Source: Blepharisma japonicum (Eukaryota > Ciliophora > Heterotrichea > Heterotrichida > Blepharismidae). From it: a stretch of 64,000 nt of DNA. The translations under genes and the position numbers were made by a program. Below the pieces are notes generated by a model. It saw only the letters and a program-made list of their open reading frames with translations. It searched no databases and was not told the origin of the DNA. Where the stretch lies: the NCBI GenBank assembly GCA_949751835.1, contig CATKHK010000030.1, positions 1-64,000 of the forward strand, read 5' to 3'. This document shows, one piece after another, positions 12,067 to 26,208 of this stretch (the stretch's first letter is position 1; each line of letters opens with the position of its first letter).

Positions 12067-15000
12067 TTATTTAGATGATAGATAGTCGAGTTTTTGGGGC
12101 TCTATTTTTGAGTTAAGTTTTTGAAAATTTTTTCCAAAAGTAAATGCAAATTTAAATAAGGTTGAAGTGTCTTTTCCTTTCTTTCTGAATAGCAATGCTG
12201 GATATTTCTTTTTTTGAACGGCCAGCCCTATAAAGATTATTATTACTCATCCAGCCAAAATTATTGCAACCCATGGGAAGGTAGATCCCTTAATAAGATA
12301 ATTTATTGTAGATAAAAATGCTACCCAAGCTACCCCAATAATACTTAATTGGTGCCATCAGTTAAACCGTCCGTAATTATAAGCTTTAAATCTCAAAAAA
12401 AATGCTACATATAATAATAAGAGAAATGTAAATATAAAGCCATGGGCAATATCACTAGACCTTTTGAGCGTTTTATTTAAGACTATCAATATCATTTGGA
12501 AAACTGTTTTTACCATCAAATATAGAGGTAATGATTTCACGTGCAAATTACCTTGAAATTCTTGTCAAAGAGGCCTGTAAAATACTGCAAATGGCTCGTA
12601 GCAAATTAATGAAATTGCAGATAAAACAACATAAATTATGTGATTTCCTTGCCAGCAGAACTGATAACAGTCAATTGTGAGATAGCTATCTCTGAAGTTA
12701 TTTCCAATAGAATGATCACATATAAAAACTTCTAATAAGATCGATATAAATGGTATAAAGCACAAGTTACCCAAAATAGGCATCGAATTGTCAGCCAAGA
12801 ATCCAAGAGCTCTGAAAATATAAATCTGATTATATTTTTCATCTAACTGAAAAAGCATTTCAATACAAAAAACAGTTCAAAATCCACATAAAACTATAAC
12901 TACTGTAGCAACCCACCAGAACACCCCATTTTCAAGTTTTATAAAACTGTTTAAATCTAGAGACACTGCATCTCCAATATCCGCAAGCAAGGAATTTAAT
13001 GGTCTAATATTAGGACCTTGTGAAATCAATTGAAAAAATTCAATAACAATGGTGGCTCCAATAATTATATCTGCAACTGAAATTTCTTCTTTTTTTGTAA
13101 GCTCTTCAACATTTATCCTCCATCATTTTTTTCATACAAAAAATGTCATTACTGCTGTGAGGACTGCAAAAAAGAAGCAAATTCCAAAAACCAGTCCTCG
13201 ACCTTTATTAAATGTTTGTTTTAATACATCGTCAAATGGACAGTTAGTTCTTGTAATTCTAAAATCAGCCGGCTTATTAGTAGTTCCATCTGCATACACA
13301 AAAGGGGTTTTGATGGTTAAAATTTTTGAGCTGGTTGGAGTTAAATAGCCGACATCATAAATATTTAACGACTCCGTTGTCGCGTTATAAGAGTTAGACT
13401 GGATCGTAAAACTTGTCATTAAAACATCGTTGCTACCTTTTTGTATATAAATAGTTCCTCCGCATCCAGTAAATTTAATAGTTCTAATTGCAGATTGAAG
13501 AACATAAGGATTAGTAAAGTCTTTTCCTTGGTTTATAGTCCAATCTAGAGCTTCTCCAATCAAATATCCAGCATCATAGTACAAGCAATAAGATAAAGTC
13601 GGCTCGACATTTCCATTTATTTTAAACAGATCATTATAGACTTTTTTCCCTTTTGCCCCTACAAAAGGCGATTGAAGGGAGGTTATCAGAGGGACAGCAA
13701 GCTCTAGCCGTTTATAAGTATAGTCATCTTTATTACCAAGGGTTGAAAGCCACCCAAGATTTCCTGAGAAAAATATAATGTCGCCTTTTCTCATACCCAA
13801 GTCATAAAACATCTCTGCAGTCAAGTCTGCCAAAGGAGGATTCATAACCAAAACTACCATTCTTGCATGGGTGGCTATAACTTCTTGAAACACATGTGTA
13901 TAATTTTTTATTTCTTCTCTTGATATTCCATAAGGAAGTGCTCGTAAATTATTAATAATTTTTAAATTATACTTTTCAGCGGCTTGAAGAACATAATAAT
14001 AATTTGGAGAAACTCCTGTGCTAGTATTTTGATATAAAAGGGCTATACTTTCTCAGCCCATGGAATTTAATATTAAGGGAATCTGCGCAAAAGCAACAGT
14101 ACTAGGCAAGCTGACTCTGGTATAAAATGGATATTTTGTGGAGTTTGATAATCCTGGGTCTTGGTTTAGTGCTCCAACGCTAGGAATAGTTATATTTAAT
14201 TTTGATAATGCAGCAATTTCCCCATAAGCAACTGCAGAATTAGCAGACACAATATGAGCTAATCCCATCTTATCTTTGTCTTTTTTAAAGCAACTATATA
14301 GATAGCTTGCGTTTAGTACAGTTGCTCCACAGTCATAATCATTAAGCTTTAGTTGAAAATTCTGCAATATATCATGGTTATTATTTATATCTTTGATTGC
14401 TAATCTTAACCCTGGAATAGGCACAAGCACTGATGGATTAGAAGGAGCTCCTGGATTAGTCATTCCATCACTTGCGCTGATTTCTAAAATTTTATTTTGA
14501 GATATAGGTGGATCAGATGAATTTCCTGGGAATACTATAGTAGAATTTAATGAATAATACCCATCTTTAATAAAGCCTACAACTTCTCTTTGATTTTTTT
14601 TAATATTTATAATAGAAAATTCATTTACACAGTAGTTATTTGGGCACTTTTTTGACAATAAAATTAAAATTTCATCCAAAGTTGAATATTTACTTAAAAA
14701 AGTAATCATTTCTGAAATAGCAGAAGATAAATATTTTATGCTAGAATCGACTTTTTCTCTACCTTTTTCGACAATAGCTAATGCACCTTGAGTGGTTGAT
14801 CCGTAGCTGCTTTCACCAATGAGAATAATTCCTGTGCCTTTAGTAAGAATTTTTGAAGACACTAATGACTTTTGGATCTCAGCTGAGGAATTTTTATCTG
14901 TGCACAAATAAAACATTGATGCACCAAATTTCATAAATTCTTTTTGAACAAATTCTTTAATAAAAGTTTCTGAACTTATAGAAAAGAGCACAATATTTTT

Positions 15001-15504
15001 AGAATAGCTATTTAACGCGATTTTTGAATTTGAAAACATTTCAACACTGCTCACTGCAATGCCATCAGTTCAGTTGTGATAACGCAAAGCAGCAATAAAG
15101 GCTTTATTTAGGTTCTCATTTGAACTTGAAAGAGAAAAAGTTTTTTTATTCTGATAAGGTATGCTACCAGAAACTAAAAAATGAACGAGAAAATAGTCCT
15201 CGCACAACTTGGAGATCTTGAATTGAGAGCTTATACTTTTGGTTATATCAAAAATTGCAATTAAATTTATACGCTTTGAGATTTCTTCTTCAAGCAACTG
15301 AAATTCACAAAAAGAAATTTCAAGAGACTTGGTTTGGAAAGTGCGTGCTTTAAGGTCTGAGATAAGGCCAGGGATGACAGTTTCTGAGTTTTTAGAATAT
15401 ACAACCAATACATCTGAGGCTTTTGAAACCCAAAATAAAGCAAAACATATCATTTTAAAAAGTTGTCGAAAATTGCAAAAAATTTTTTTGTTTGATTTCT
15501 CCAT
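12067..15504 (-). CDS. Receptor-like protein, array copy 5
   Basis: Complete intronless member, 1145 aa, ATG at 15502-15504, TAA at 12067-12069. The N-terminus begins MEKSNKKIF, with a hydrophobic stretch around MICFALFW, a more polar start than its neighbours. The binding-domain hallmarks vary ([30 protein letters not shown]), and the sugar- or amino-acid-binding fold should be preserved. Linker TNCPFDDVLKQTF and TM blocks [18 protein letters not shown] are conserved. The tail ends SKIEPQKLDYLSSK. It differs more from copy 3 than copies 6 and 7 do from each other, so ligand preference could differ. Confidence 0.88.
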
Positions 15505-16279
15505 GCTAAATATTGATTATTAATAAATAATCATTAGATGCAACCTAATCTCCAGAGAAGTAGTTATTTAATTTTTTACTCAACAGAAAAGAACTGAATA
15601 ATAGTAACCATATAGAATATTTTTAAGCTAATAAAATGCTTAACTTTTTTTATAATATCGACTACGAGAAGATCATAGTAATAGTTGAAATATTATTATA
15701 ATTTATAGATCATATTTTAAAGATCTAATAAATAAATTATTAGTCTGAAAGAAATTCAAAAATTGAATTATTAATTAAAAAAATACAGTTGCTTTAATTA
15801 AAGATTTTGTAAGGAGAAGCGGAATTTTAAAATAATATTAAAGTGCGTTTGCTATCTTTCCTAAATAATTAGTTTGGATATTCTTCTTTTGATGAGGAAT
15901 TAACTCATATTATTTATCATCACTTCTTCTTAAAGCAGTTATATTAATAATCATATTCGTTGGCACGTACATAAACTTTTTAAGACTTGCAGGCTATAGT
16001 TTCTTATTGAAATAGCAACTGATTCTTTAAAAGTTTATGCTGTTTGACTATAGTTTGAAATTATTCCTGAGATAGAATCTTAGATCTTTGCAGTATATTT
16101 AAGGCCTTTATATTAAAATGCCATTTTATTTTGGGCAGAGAGTTGGATAAAAACCCTCATAAAATCAATCAATATATCTCTTAAATTTACTAATGAGTTA
16201 AATATATTTAACATCAATCATTTTAATTTCTTGGGTGGATTAGATAATTATCTTATAGCATAAATGTACAAAATAGCCA
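15505..16279. other. Spacer between array copies 5 and 6 with C-terminal relic
   Basis: About 775 bp. Around 15838-15930 lies a decayed minus-strand fragment of the family's C-terminal end. The following bases to about 16180 are similar to 11480-11850, showing a duplicated spacer. No other feature seen. Confidence 0.55.
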
Positions 16280-19200
16280 TTAAGGCTTTTGAAAATCTAT
16301 TTTTGAATTATGCGTTCGTGATTGCTTTCAAAAGGTAAAAGCAAACTTAAATAAAGTTGAGGTATCTTTACCTTTCTTTCTATATAATAAGCTTGGATAT
16401 TTCTTCTTTTGAACTACAAACCCTATAAAAATTAGTATAATTCACCCTCCTAAAATTAAAGAAATTCATGGAAAGCTAGGGTTCTTCATTTGCATATTTA
16501 TAGTTGCTAAACAAGATATCCAAGCAACCCCAATAAGGCTCAATTGCTGCCATAAGTTGTACCTTCCATAGTTATAAGCTTTAAATTTCAAAAAAAATGC
16601 TGCGTAGAAGCCAATAAAAATAGTAAACACAAATCCATGGGTAATATCACTTGACCTTTTAAGAGTTTTATTTAAAACTATTAAAATAACCTGGATAACT
16701 GTTTTTACCATCAAATACAGAGGATATGATTTTACGTGCAATGCTGCTTGAAACTCTTGTCAAAGAGGTCTGCAAAAAATAGCAAAAGGTTCATAGCAAA
16801 TTAACGAAATTGCAGATAGTGTAGCATAAGTTATATGATTTCCTTTTCAACAAAACTGATAGCAATCAATAGAGAGGTAACTATCGGTAAAATTGTTTCC
16901 AATGGAATGGTCACATATAAAAACCTCTAATAAGATTGAGATAAATGGGATAAAACATAAATTTCCTAATATTGGCATAGAATGGTCAGCTAAAATTCCT
17001 AAAGTTCTAAACAGTCAAATGTGTCTAAATTTCTCATCTCAATGGAAAAAGATTTCAAAACAAAAAATAGTTCAAAGCAAACATAAAGCTATTATTCCTG
17101 TCTCAAACCACCAAAATACTCCATTCTCAAGTTTTGCAAAACTTTTTAGATCCAAGGTTAATGTATTACAAACGTTAGCAAGAAAAGAACTGAGATTTCG
17201 AATATCCGGACCCATAAAGATTAATTGAAAAAATTCTACAATAATTGAAATTCCAACTATAGCGTCCACAACTGAGATTTCTTCTCTTTTTGTAAGCTCT
17301 CTGACTTTAAAATTTCATCACTTTTTCCATATTAAAAATGTTGAGATTGCTGTTAAAGTTGCAATAAAGAAGCAAATCCCAAATACTAAGGCTCTGCCTT
17401 TGGTAAAAACCCTCTTTAATTTATCGTCAAATGGGCAGTTAGTCCTAGTTACTCTAAAATCTGTAGGTTTTACATTACTTCCGTCTGCATATACAATTGG
17501 ATTTAAAATTGTCAGAACATTTAAACTAGTAGGAGAAAAAAATCCAATCGCAAAAGTTTTTAAAATTCCAGATGTACTGTTATAAGAATTTGATTGTATT
17601 TTAAAACTTGATAGTAACACATCATTGCTTCCTTTCTGCATATACACGTTTCCACTACATCCAATGAATTTTATGTCTCTTATTGAGGCTTGAAGGATAT
17701 AAGGATTAGTATAATCATTTCCTTGATGTATAGTTCAGTCTAAAGCTTTGCCAATCAAGTATCCAGCATCATAATATAAGCAAGAATAAGAATTTGGCTC
17801 AGTATTTCCATATATTTCATATAGTTCATCATGAACTTTCTTCCCTTTTTCTCCTACAAAAAGTGCTTGAAATGCGGTTATCATAGGGACAGCGATTTCT
17901 ACCCTCTTATATGTATAATCATCTTTATTTGCAACTGTAGAAAGTCATGAAGGAAAAACAGAAAAAAACATAACATCGCCTCTTCTCATGCCTAAGTCAT
18001 AAAACAGTTCTGCAGCATAATCAACTAAAGGCGAGTTTAGCACTAAAACTATCATTCTAGCATTTGTATCAATAATACCTTGGAAGATATGTGTATAATT
18101 CCTTATCTGTTCTCTAGTCAATAGCTGAGGAATGACTCTTATTTCATTTACAATATTTAAATTTTGCTTTATAGCTGCTTGAGTAAAGTACAAGTTCGCT
18201 GAGATACCTGTACTTTCATTTTGATACAAAAATGCAATGCTATTTCAGCCCATAACCTTCAACATTAATGGTATATGCGTGAATGCAACTCTGCTTGGCA
18301 AGCTAACTCTTGAATAAAATGGGTATTTAGTAGAGTTAGAGAGACCTGGATCAAAGTTTATAGCTCCCACACAGGGAAGAGTAATATTCAATTTCGCCAA
18401 TGTAGCAATTTCTCCATAAGCCATTGCAGAATTAGAGCCCACGATGTGAGCTAATCCTAATCTATTTTTATCCTTATTAAAGCAGCTATAACAGAAGCTT
18501 GCATTATAAACATTTGCTCCACAGTCAAAATCATTAAGTTTTAGCTGAAAATTTTGAAGCATATCAATACCATTATTCATTTCATTTAAGGCTAGTGTAA
18601 GTCCTCTTTTATAAAAAATGGTTTGTTGCAAAGGAGCGGCATTAGGATTAAATGTTCCATCATTTGCACTGATGTATATAATTTTCTTTTGAGATGTTGG
18701 GACATCAAGAGAGTTCCCTGGAAATATTATAGAAGAATTCAATACAAGATCACTATATTTTATGTATCCAACAATTTTTCGTTGACTTTCTTGAATATTT
18801 ATAAGAGAAAATTCATCAGCACAGTAATAGTTTTGACACTTTTTTAATAGGAAAAATAAAGCATCATCTATATTTGAAGCGTTTTTTAATAGCGAGATCA
18901 TTTCTGATATAATAACGGATAAGTATTTTGTATAGGAGTCAACCTTTTCTTTGCCTTTTTCAATAATAGCTAGAGCTCCTTCAACTTTGGCTTCATAGCT
19001 ACTTTCACCAATAAGTAAAATTCCTGTACCGTTAGTCAATAATTTTGCAGATACCAGCGCTTGTTGAATATCAAGGGAACGATTTTGGTCCGTGAACAAG
19101 TAAAACATTGATGATCCTAGAGCCATAAGTTCTCTTTTAACAAAGTCCTTAATAAAAGTTTCCGAGCTAACAGAAAATAGATTAATTTTCTCAGAATATT

Positions 19201-19696
19201 TGCTCAGAAGAAGTTGAGAATATGAATATTTCTCAACATTAGTTACTCCTACACCATTAGTTCAATTAAAAAATCTTAAAGTAGCTGTAATAGCTTTATT
19301 TCAGCTTTCTTTTGAACTAGAAAGGGAAAATGTTTTTTTATTCTGATATGGCAAGTTGTCAGAAACTATAAAATGTATTAGAAAATTGTCCTCACATAAC
19401 TTTGAAATCTTAAATTGAGCGTTTAAACGATCAGTTATATCGAATATTGCAAGTAGATTCGGGTGAATTGAGATTTCTTTTTCAATTGAAGAATAATTGC
19501 AATAAAAAATTTCAATTGAAAGGATATCAGAAATTCTTGCTTGGATGTCTGAAATCAAGTTTGGCATAATAGCCTTTGAGAAATCAGAATTCACAATTAA
19601 TACTTCTAAGGAAGAAGAAAATGCAATAATAGTAAGACATAATAATTTGAAATGTCCTTGATAGCTACAGTATAGCTTTTCACTGATTTGCTGCAT
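16280..19696 (-). CDS. Receptor-like protein, array copy 6
   Basis: Complete intronless member, 1138 aa, ATG at 19694-19696, TAA at 16280-16282. The N-terminus MQQISEKLYCSYQGHFK followed by LLCLTIIAFSSS is a signal peptide and resembles that of copy 7, so these two are probably close sisters. The binding domain has SANDGTFNP and KLNDFDCG. The conserved linker reads [13 protein letters not shown]. Membrane segments are in the usual order, and the tail ends SKIDFQKP, shorter than in the others. The TM2-TM3 loop differs (GPDIRNLSSFLANVCNTLTL), where other copies carry GDAVSLDL. Confidence 0.87.
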
Positions 19697-20160
19697 ATAA
19701 ATTATTACTCATTATTTAAAGAAATTTAATTTTTAAATTGAGGTATAAGGATTATTTTAAAGGGCATGCAAATTAAATAAAGCTAATTCCTTTTCTTTAT
19801 TAAACAGTTATTCTAAATACTTTCTTATATAAATTGTATAAAAGCTAAGAAAATATGGACAAAAATTCCAGCAAATTTATTATAATTTAAAAAATAAATT
19901 TGTTATAAGTTGGGAAATTTTTTTCTTATCCTGTTTCCCCATTAAGCGATTAATGATAAATTTGAATTATATTAAACACTCTTTAGAAATGAGCAAAAAA
20001 TCACATGAAAAGTACTAATTATTGAGTATTAACTAAACAATTTAACTAAGTAAAATTTAAATAATTCCTGAATAAATTATTTGCAAAATTATATGCATGC
20101 AAATTTAATGAATACGGAACTAAATAAATATCAAATTAATATTGCACACAATAAAAGCGA
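19697..20160. other. Spacer between array copies 6 and 7
   Basis: AT-rich, about 460 bp. A weak match to the family's C-terminal coding end lies near 19755-19850, probably another decayed fragment. Otherwise empty. Confidence 0.45.
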
Positions 20161-23100
20161 TTACTTGTAAGAACTTAAATCTAATTTTTGAGGTTCGATT
20201 TTTGAAGTGGGCACTGTTGAATGCTTCCCAAATGTGAATGCGAATTTGAATAAAGTTGATGTGTCTTTACCTTTCTTTCTAAATAATAAACTTGGGTATC
20301 TCTTCTTTTGGACAATAAAGCCTATTAAAATTATGATTGCCCATCCAGATATAATTAGAGAAACTCATGGAAAGCTCAATGCCTCAACAAAGAAATTTAT
20401 CGTTGATAAGAAAGATACCCATGCGACTCCTAAAAGACTCAGTTTAAACCATCAGTTAAATCGTCCATAGTTATATGCTTTGAATCTCCACACAAATAAT
20501 AGGTAGAACAATATCAGAACTGTAAATATAAATCCATGTGCAATGGCACTCGACCTCTTAAGGGTTTTATTTAAAACTATTAGCATTACTTGAATAACAG
20601 TTTTTATCATCAAATAAAGAGGAACTGATTTTACATGCAAATTACTTTGGAACTCTTGCCAAAGGGGCCTGCAAAACACTGCGAAAGGCTCATAGCAGAT
20701 CAATGAGAGAGCAGATAAGATAGCATAAGTAATATGATCACCTTGCCAGCAGAACTGGTAGCAATCAATAGAAAGATAGCTTTCTGTGAAATTATTTCCA
20801 ATAGAATGATCACATACAAAAATTTCTAATAGGATTGAGATAAACGGAATGAAGCATAAATTACCTAAAATTGGCATAGAATAGTCAGCTGCAACCCCTA
20901 AAACTCTAAAAATTCAAATTTTATTGAATTTTTCGTCCAATTGCAAAAAGATTTCTATACAAAAAATAGATCATAGTCCACATAAAACAATTATTGCTGT
21001 AGCAAACAACCAAAATACTCCATTTTCAAGCTTAATAAAGCTTCTTAGATCCAAAGACAGAGCATCTCCAGTATCTGCAAGAAAAGCATTTAAAGGTCTA
21101 ATATCAGGACCCTGGGAAAGCAACTGGAAAAATTCAACCACAATTGTGGCTCCAACAATTATATCTTCAACTGAAATTTCTTCACTCTTAATAAGCTCTT
21201 CAACTTTTATATTCCATCATTTTTTTCAAATTAAAAAAGTAATAATTGTTGTTATAACAGCAATAAAAAAGCATATTCCAAAAACCAAAGCTCGGCCTTT
21301 TGCAAATGTCTGCTTTAACTTATCGTCAAATGGGCAATCAGTCCTTGTAATTCTGAAATCTGTTGGCTTATTTGTACTTCCATCTGCATATATCACTGGT
21401 GATGCGATAGTTAAAATTTGTGAGCTTGTAGGTGTTAAAAAGCCAACGGTAAAAACTTTTGCTATTTCTGTTGTAGCGTTATAAGAATTTGATTGGATTG
21501 TAAAATTTGTTGAAAGCACATCATTACTATTTTTTTGTATATAAATTTTTCCACTACACCCTGTAAATTTCACATCTCTTATTGCTGCTTCAAGAATGTA
21601 AGGATCAGTATAATCTTTTCCTTGATTTATAGTTCAATCCAAGGCAGTCCCTATTAATAATACAGAATCATAATATTGGCAAGAAAATGATGCAGGCTCT
21701 ATATTTCCATATGTTTTATAAAGCTCATCATGAACTTTTTTCCCTACTTCCCCCACAAAAAGTGACTGAAAAACTGTTATTAATGGAATTGCCACTTCTA
21801 CTCTTTTATATGTGTAATCATCTTTATTAGCTACAGTAGTAAGTCATGAAGGATAGGTTGACAAAAATATGATATCGCCTTTTCTCATACCTAAGTCATA
21901 GAATAATTCTGCGGTATAATCTATTAAAGGGGGATTCAATACTAAAATTATGATTCTTACATTAGTATCAATGATATTTTGAAATACGTTGGTATAATTT
22001 CTTAGCTGCTCTCTATTAAGAAGAGCAGGAATTGCTTTTAATTGATTTACTATGATGAGTTTTTGCTCTAAGGCCGCTTTGTTAATATAACTATTTGCGT
22101 TAATTCCTAAACTGTCATTTTGATATAATATCGCGACGCTGTTTCAGCCTAGGACTTTTAGTATTAATGGAACTTGTGCAAATGTAACACTGCTTGGTAA
22201 GCTTACTCGTGTATAAAATGGATATTTAGTAAAATTTGAGAGGCCTGGATCAACATTAAGAGCCCCAACACAAGGTATTGTAATATTTAATTTTGCTAAT
22301 GTAGCAATTTCTCCATAAGCGGTTGGAGTACCTATTGCAAAAATATGTGCTAGCCCTAACTTCATTTTATCCTTATTTAAGCAATTATAGAAAAAAGTAG
22401 CATTATATACACTTACTCCACAGTCAAAATCATTTAGTTTTATCTGGAAATTTTGTAGCAGATCTATGCTGCTATTAATATGTTTTACGCCCAATGTCAA
22501 GCCTCTTTTATAAATAAGGATTGATTGATTAGGCGTTGCTCCTGGATTAGTTGTTCCATCATTTGCACTTATATATAATATTTTCTTTTGAGATACTGGG
22601 ATTGCAGTAGAATTACCTGGAAAAATTATAGATTTACTAATTGTAAGATTTCCATTTTTAATGAACCCAACAATTTTTCTTTTGTTTTCTTGAATATTTA
22701 TAATAGAAAATTCATGGGCACAATAATAATTTGGACACCTTTTGTATATCAAAGTTTGAAGATCATCTAAGTTCGAAGCATCTTTTAGAAATAAAATCAT
22801 TTCTGAAATGGCTACAGATAAGTATTTTTCATTAGAGTCCACAGTTTCTTTTCCTTTTTCTACAATAGCTAAGGCACCTTTACTGGTCGATCCATAACTG
22901 CTTTCCCCAATGAGTAAAATTCCTGTCTCATTGATTAGTATTTTTGACGACACTAATGCCCGCTGAATTTCTATTGAGGTATTTTTATTAGCCAGCAAAT
23001 AAAACAGTGATGAGCCTAATTTCATAATTTCTCTTCCAACAAAATCTTGAATAAAAGTATCTGAGCTAATAGAAAATAGTTTTATTTTTTTAGAATAATT

Positions 23101-23598
23101 ATTCAGCATAATTTGAGAATTTGAATAATTCTCAACGCTGCTTACTGCCACACCATCAGTTCAATTAAAGTAAGCTAAAGTAGCAGTAATAGCTCTGTTT
23201 AAATTTTCTTTTGAGATAGAAAGCGAGAAAGTCCATTTATTATGGTAAAGCAAGTTTTCTGATACCAAAAAGTGCGCAACGAAATTCTCCTCACAGAGCT
23301 TTGAAATCTCAAATTGAAAGTTTAAACTATCTGTTATATCAAAAACTGCAAGGAGATTTGTTCTGTTTGAAATTTCTTCTTTAAGTAAAGAATAATCACA
23401 GGAATTAATTTCTATTGAAGAACTGGCTGGAATGCTCGATTTTATATCTGCGATCAAACTGGATGTGACGATTTTTGAGAAATTTGAGTCAACGATTAAA
23501 AATTCCGAAGAAATTGTAACTGCAATTAAGTTCAAAAAGAAAATTTTTTTGAAGTGTCCGTGACAGCTACCAAATCTAATTTTACTGTCTTGCTGCAT
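20161..23598 (-). CDS. Receptor-like protein, array copy 7
   Basis: Complete intronless member, 1145 aa, ATG at 23596-23598 and TAA at 20161-20163. The N-terminus MQQDSKIRFGSCHGHFKK, then a hydrophobic stretch, matches copy 6 in style. The ectodomain carries the usual [10 protein letters not shown] and KLNDFDCG. The lobe motif reads [20 protein letters not shown], shared with the split copy at 26209-31490. The linker reads [13 protein letters not shown]. Tail ends SKIEPQKLDLSSYK. All in-frame interruptions are TGA. Confidence 0.88.
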
Positions 23599-24379
23599 GT
23601 TGATTAATAATAAAATCTTAGTAAGAAATGATTAAAGTATACGTAGAAATTAAAGAGAAATAATTAAGATAACTAGCTTGCATCATCAATTTACACTATC
23701 GACCAGATAACCCCAAGCACATATTTATTAAGCTGACTAAGATTTTACAAGCTCAACAATATTAAGCAGCTAGTCAAAGTCTAATTTTAGGGTTAGCTTT
23801 TTATCTCTTGGGACCTGTAGAATGTGGAGTTTGAAAAGTATGCTCAAGCAAGTTCTTGAGATTGCAGATGACGATATTAGACCCAAGGCCTAGTATCTAG
23901 TGCCGCAATACTAGATGTGGCGTTTGGGGCTATATGCATCTGAAAACATATTAAAAGTTCATTTTTTATTTTTCAGAATGATAGTTCAAGGTTGGCATAC
24001 TATAAGCAAGCCTAGCGACTGGAGACTCAATGTCAGTAGCTACTTTAACAGCTGAACTAAACTTTTAGCTTAACGGTCCTTAAGTGCTGCAGAAGCTCTA
24101 ACTAACCTTAATCCTTACTTTTCTCTTCTTTTCCTAACCAAGTTTCATAGCACTATAGCTTCTTTGATAGCTTTTTGTCGTCATTGGCCCTTTTTTACAG
24201 GTATCTCTTCGCTAAATACTCCAACTCCATTTAATAGTTTTAATATAGCTTACCTTAATTTCTTTTTTTCTCTTTAATTTCTTTAGTGATTTCCTTTATT
24301 TTGGTAATGCAATGTGGTAATTGAATTAATTCTAATTTTATCTTCGGTCATGTCTTCATTTGATTCTCAATTTTTAGTC

Positions 24380-24835
24380 TCCTAACTAACTGCTTTGATG
24401 GACTGAATGGCCAAAATTAGTTTTACATCATCTTGCCTTGCAAGTCAAATTCTTTCTCCTTTCCATAATAGCCTTTGTTTCATCTACTTCACCTCATCTT
24501 CATCTGCATCTTCTTCATCTCAAATTTCTCCATCCAAAAGTATGTCCTCAAATTCTTTACCTCCTTCTTCCTCTTCCATGAGGCTTATTTCTTCTTCCTA
24601 AAATTTTTTATTTCATCAAGAACCTCATTTAAAGTGTCAGTTTCGCTAAACTAATCATATTCTCTGTAAGAGTCTCAGATGCTTGCATAATCATTTAATT
24701 CAATTATCACTCTAAAAATAAAATTTGCAGGCAATTTAGCAACCTGAGAAGACTGATCGAGCATTCAAACTTGTCGAACTTTTTCGTCAAGCCATAAGCT
24801 TGAATCAAGATGAGAAGCCAGATCTTACTTGGTAA
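24380..24835 (-). pseudogene. Decayed gene for an acidic protein, family unknown
   Basis: On the minus strand, reading UGA as Trp, about 24605-24820 encodes protein-like sequence (LDSSLWLDEKVRQVWMLDQ, then QVAKLPANFIFRVIIELND, then TDTLNEVLDEIKNF). In a neighbouring frame 24400-24600 encodes a run of acidic residues (EEEISLMEEEEGGKEFED). In-frame TAG and TAA codons interrupt both parts and no start is evident. I do not recognise the family. The Ser-rich plus-strand frame over 24407-24601 is just the complement of the Glu/Asp-rich stretch. Confidence 0.4.
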
Positions 24836-25299
24836 GCATTAAAATCAAAGTTAAATAAGATTATAAAGATAAATAAATTTACTTTTTATTTGGAAATCCT
24901 TATAAAATACTTTCATCCACTATATTTCTAGCTTTGAATTCTTATCAATTTTAGGTTCTTATTTTTTAGATACTACAAGATTATTATCAAATTAAATAAA
25001 AAATCTAGAGAAATATTTTGGCTTGCAATAAGTAAAAGAACAATAAATAATTCGAATTTCACAATATCTTTAATGAAATATTAACTAATGCATTTAAAAA
25101 GAGGGAGAAAAAAAAGGTATTATGATTTAGTTTCTCTATTTGTTTTTATAAGTATTCTTAATTCATGTCTAAAAAATTATAGCTTTTTCCTCAATCGCCC
25201 TGTCGGCATTGATCCAGAAGTAGAGTTGATCAGATAGACAACTTATTAACTGAGTTGTCGGACTTCTATATATTCTGGGGTGGTCAAATGCCTATATAA

Positions 25300-25605
25300 G
25301 CAACCTTGGTAACCGTACAGCACGTCTGGCTTAGTTGAAGGTCCAAAATTAAAATAAACTCTGGCAGACTTTCTGTAAAAATTGAAACTTGCGGCCTAGG
25401 AAATAACTCCTGATATTGTGCTTGGGATATTACTCCAATTGATTATGATATTATACATATGGAAAACATTTTCGCTAAGAACCAAACATGCACACTTAAT
25501 TATTATTCACATTATAGCATTCAAATGAGTTTTGCAATCCCTATTAATAGCTTACCTCCACAATACATAATTGGATTTACTAGCGAGAATAAGTATTTAT
25601 TATAG
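25300..25605 (+). pseudogene. Open stretch of about 100 codons, possible gene remnant
   Basis: Between an in-frame TAA at 25297 and TAG at 25603 this frame is open and protein-like, with Cys and N-glycosylation-type sites (KIETCGLGNNSWYCAWDIT, then MENIFAKNQTCTLNYYSHY, then SLPPQYIIGFTSENK). It looks like part of an extracellular domain, but it has no ATG at a plausible start and no recognised family. It may be an exon remnant or a fossil. Confidence 0.3.
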
Positions 25606-26208
25606 AAATAGGATGCAGCAGCTATTAGGAATGCTATTATTCATTGTAAGTAATATTTAAATAGGCTATTATTACTTAGTATGTCTTTTATCCTTATCAA
25701 ATTCTCTGAGATTTTCTTTTAAAGGTTCGAGCTGTATAAGATTTTTTTCTATGAGGTTTCTTCTGCCATTTTTTAGTTACCTAAAATGTTAGTTTAAAAG
25801 ATCGGTAACAAGTCTTGCTGTACACACCTCTGCGAGGTATTTTCAGCTCTAATACTTTTAGGCTATCCCTCTAAGAATTTAGTTTAATTTTCACTAGATT
25901 TAGATTTTGATATTTATCTATTATTATGATGCCTTAAAATCATTGATTCCATTAACTTTCCTGCTTAATTCTAGCTGATCAGTTTGATTTAGTAAAACCA
26001 TATATTTGTCAGATTGAACTTGGCTTGCCAGAGTTTAGCAGAAGATTCAATGTGATTGGTTTCTGCTCTCTTCATGTAGCCAACCTTAAGGCTAGCTTTG
26101 TTGTCCCGCTTTCAAATATTTGAGAATCGTATTAATTTTTTTGACAGCCATCTAAATTTATGCTAAGGCTATAATTACAATATAAATTTCTGTTTACATT
26201 ATAAATAT

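Larger units (their letters stand above)
23599..26208. other. Long spacer between array copies 7 and 8 with gene relics
   Basis: 2.6 kb without an intact gene. It holds a faint family C-terminal remnant near 23775-23815, an acidic minus-strand decayed gene (about 24380-24835) and a plus-strand open stretch (25300-25605), both listed separately. The remainder (24840-25250 and 25610-26208) is AT-rich with no recognisable content. Confidence 0.5.

Noticed and set aside
24407-24601. Ser-rich plus-strand frame
   Set aside because: Complement of a Glu/Asp-rich decayed minus-strand stretch.
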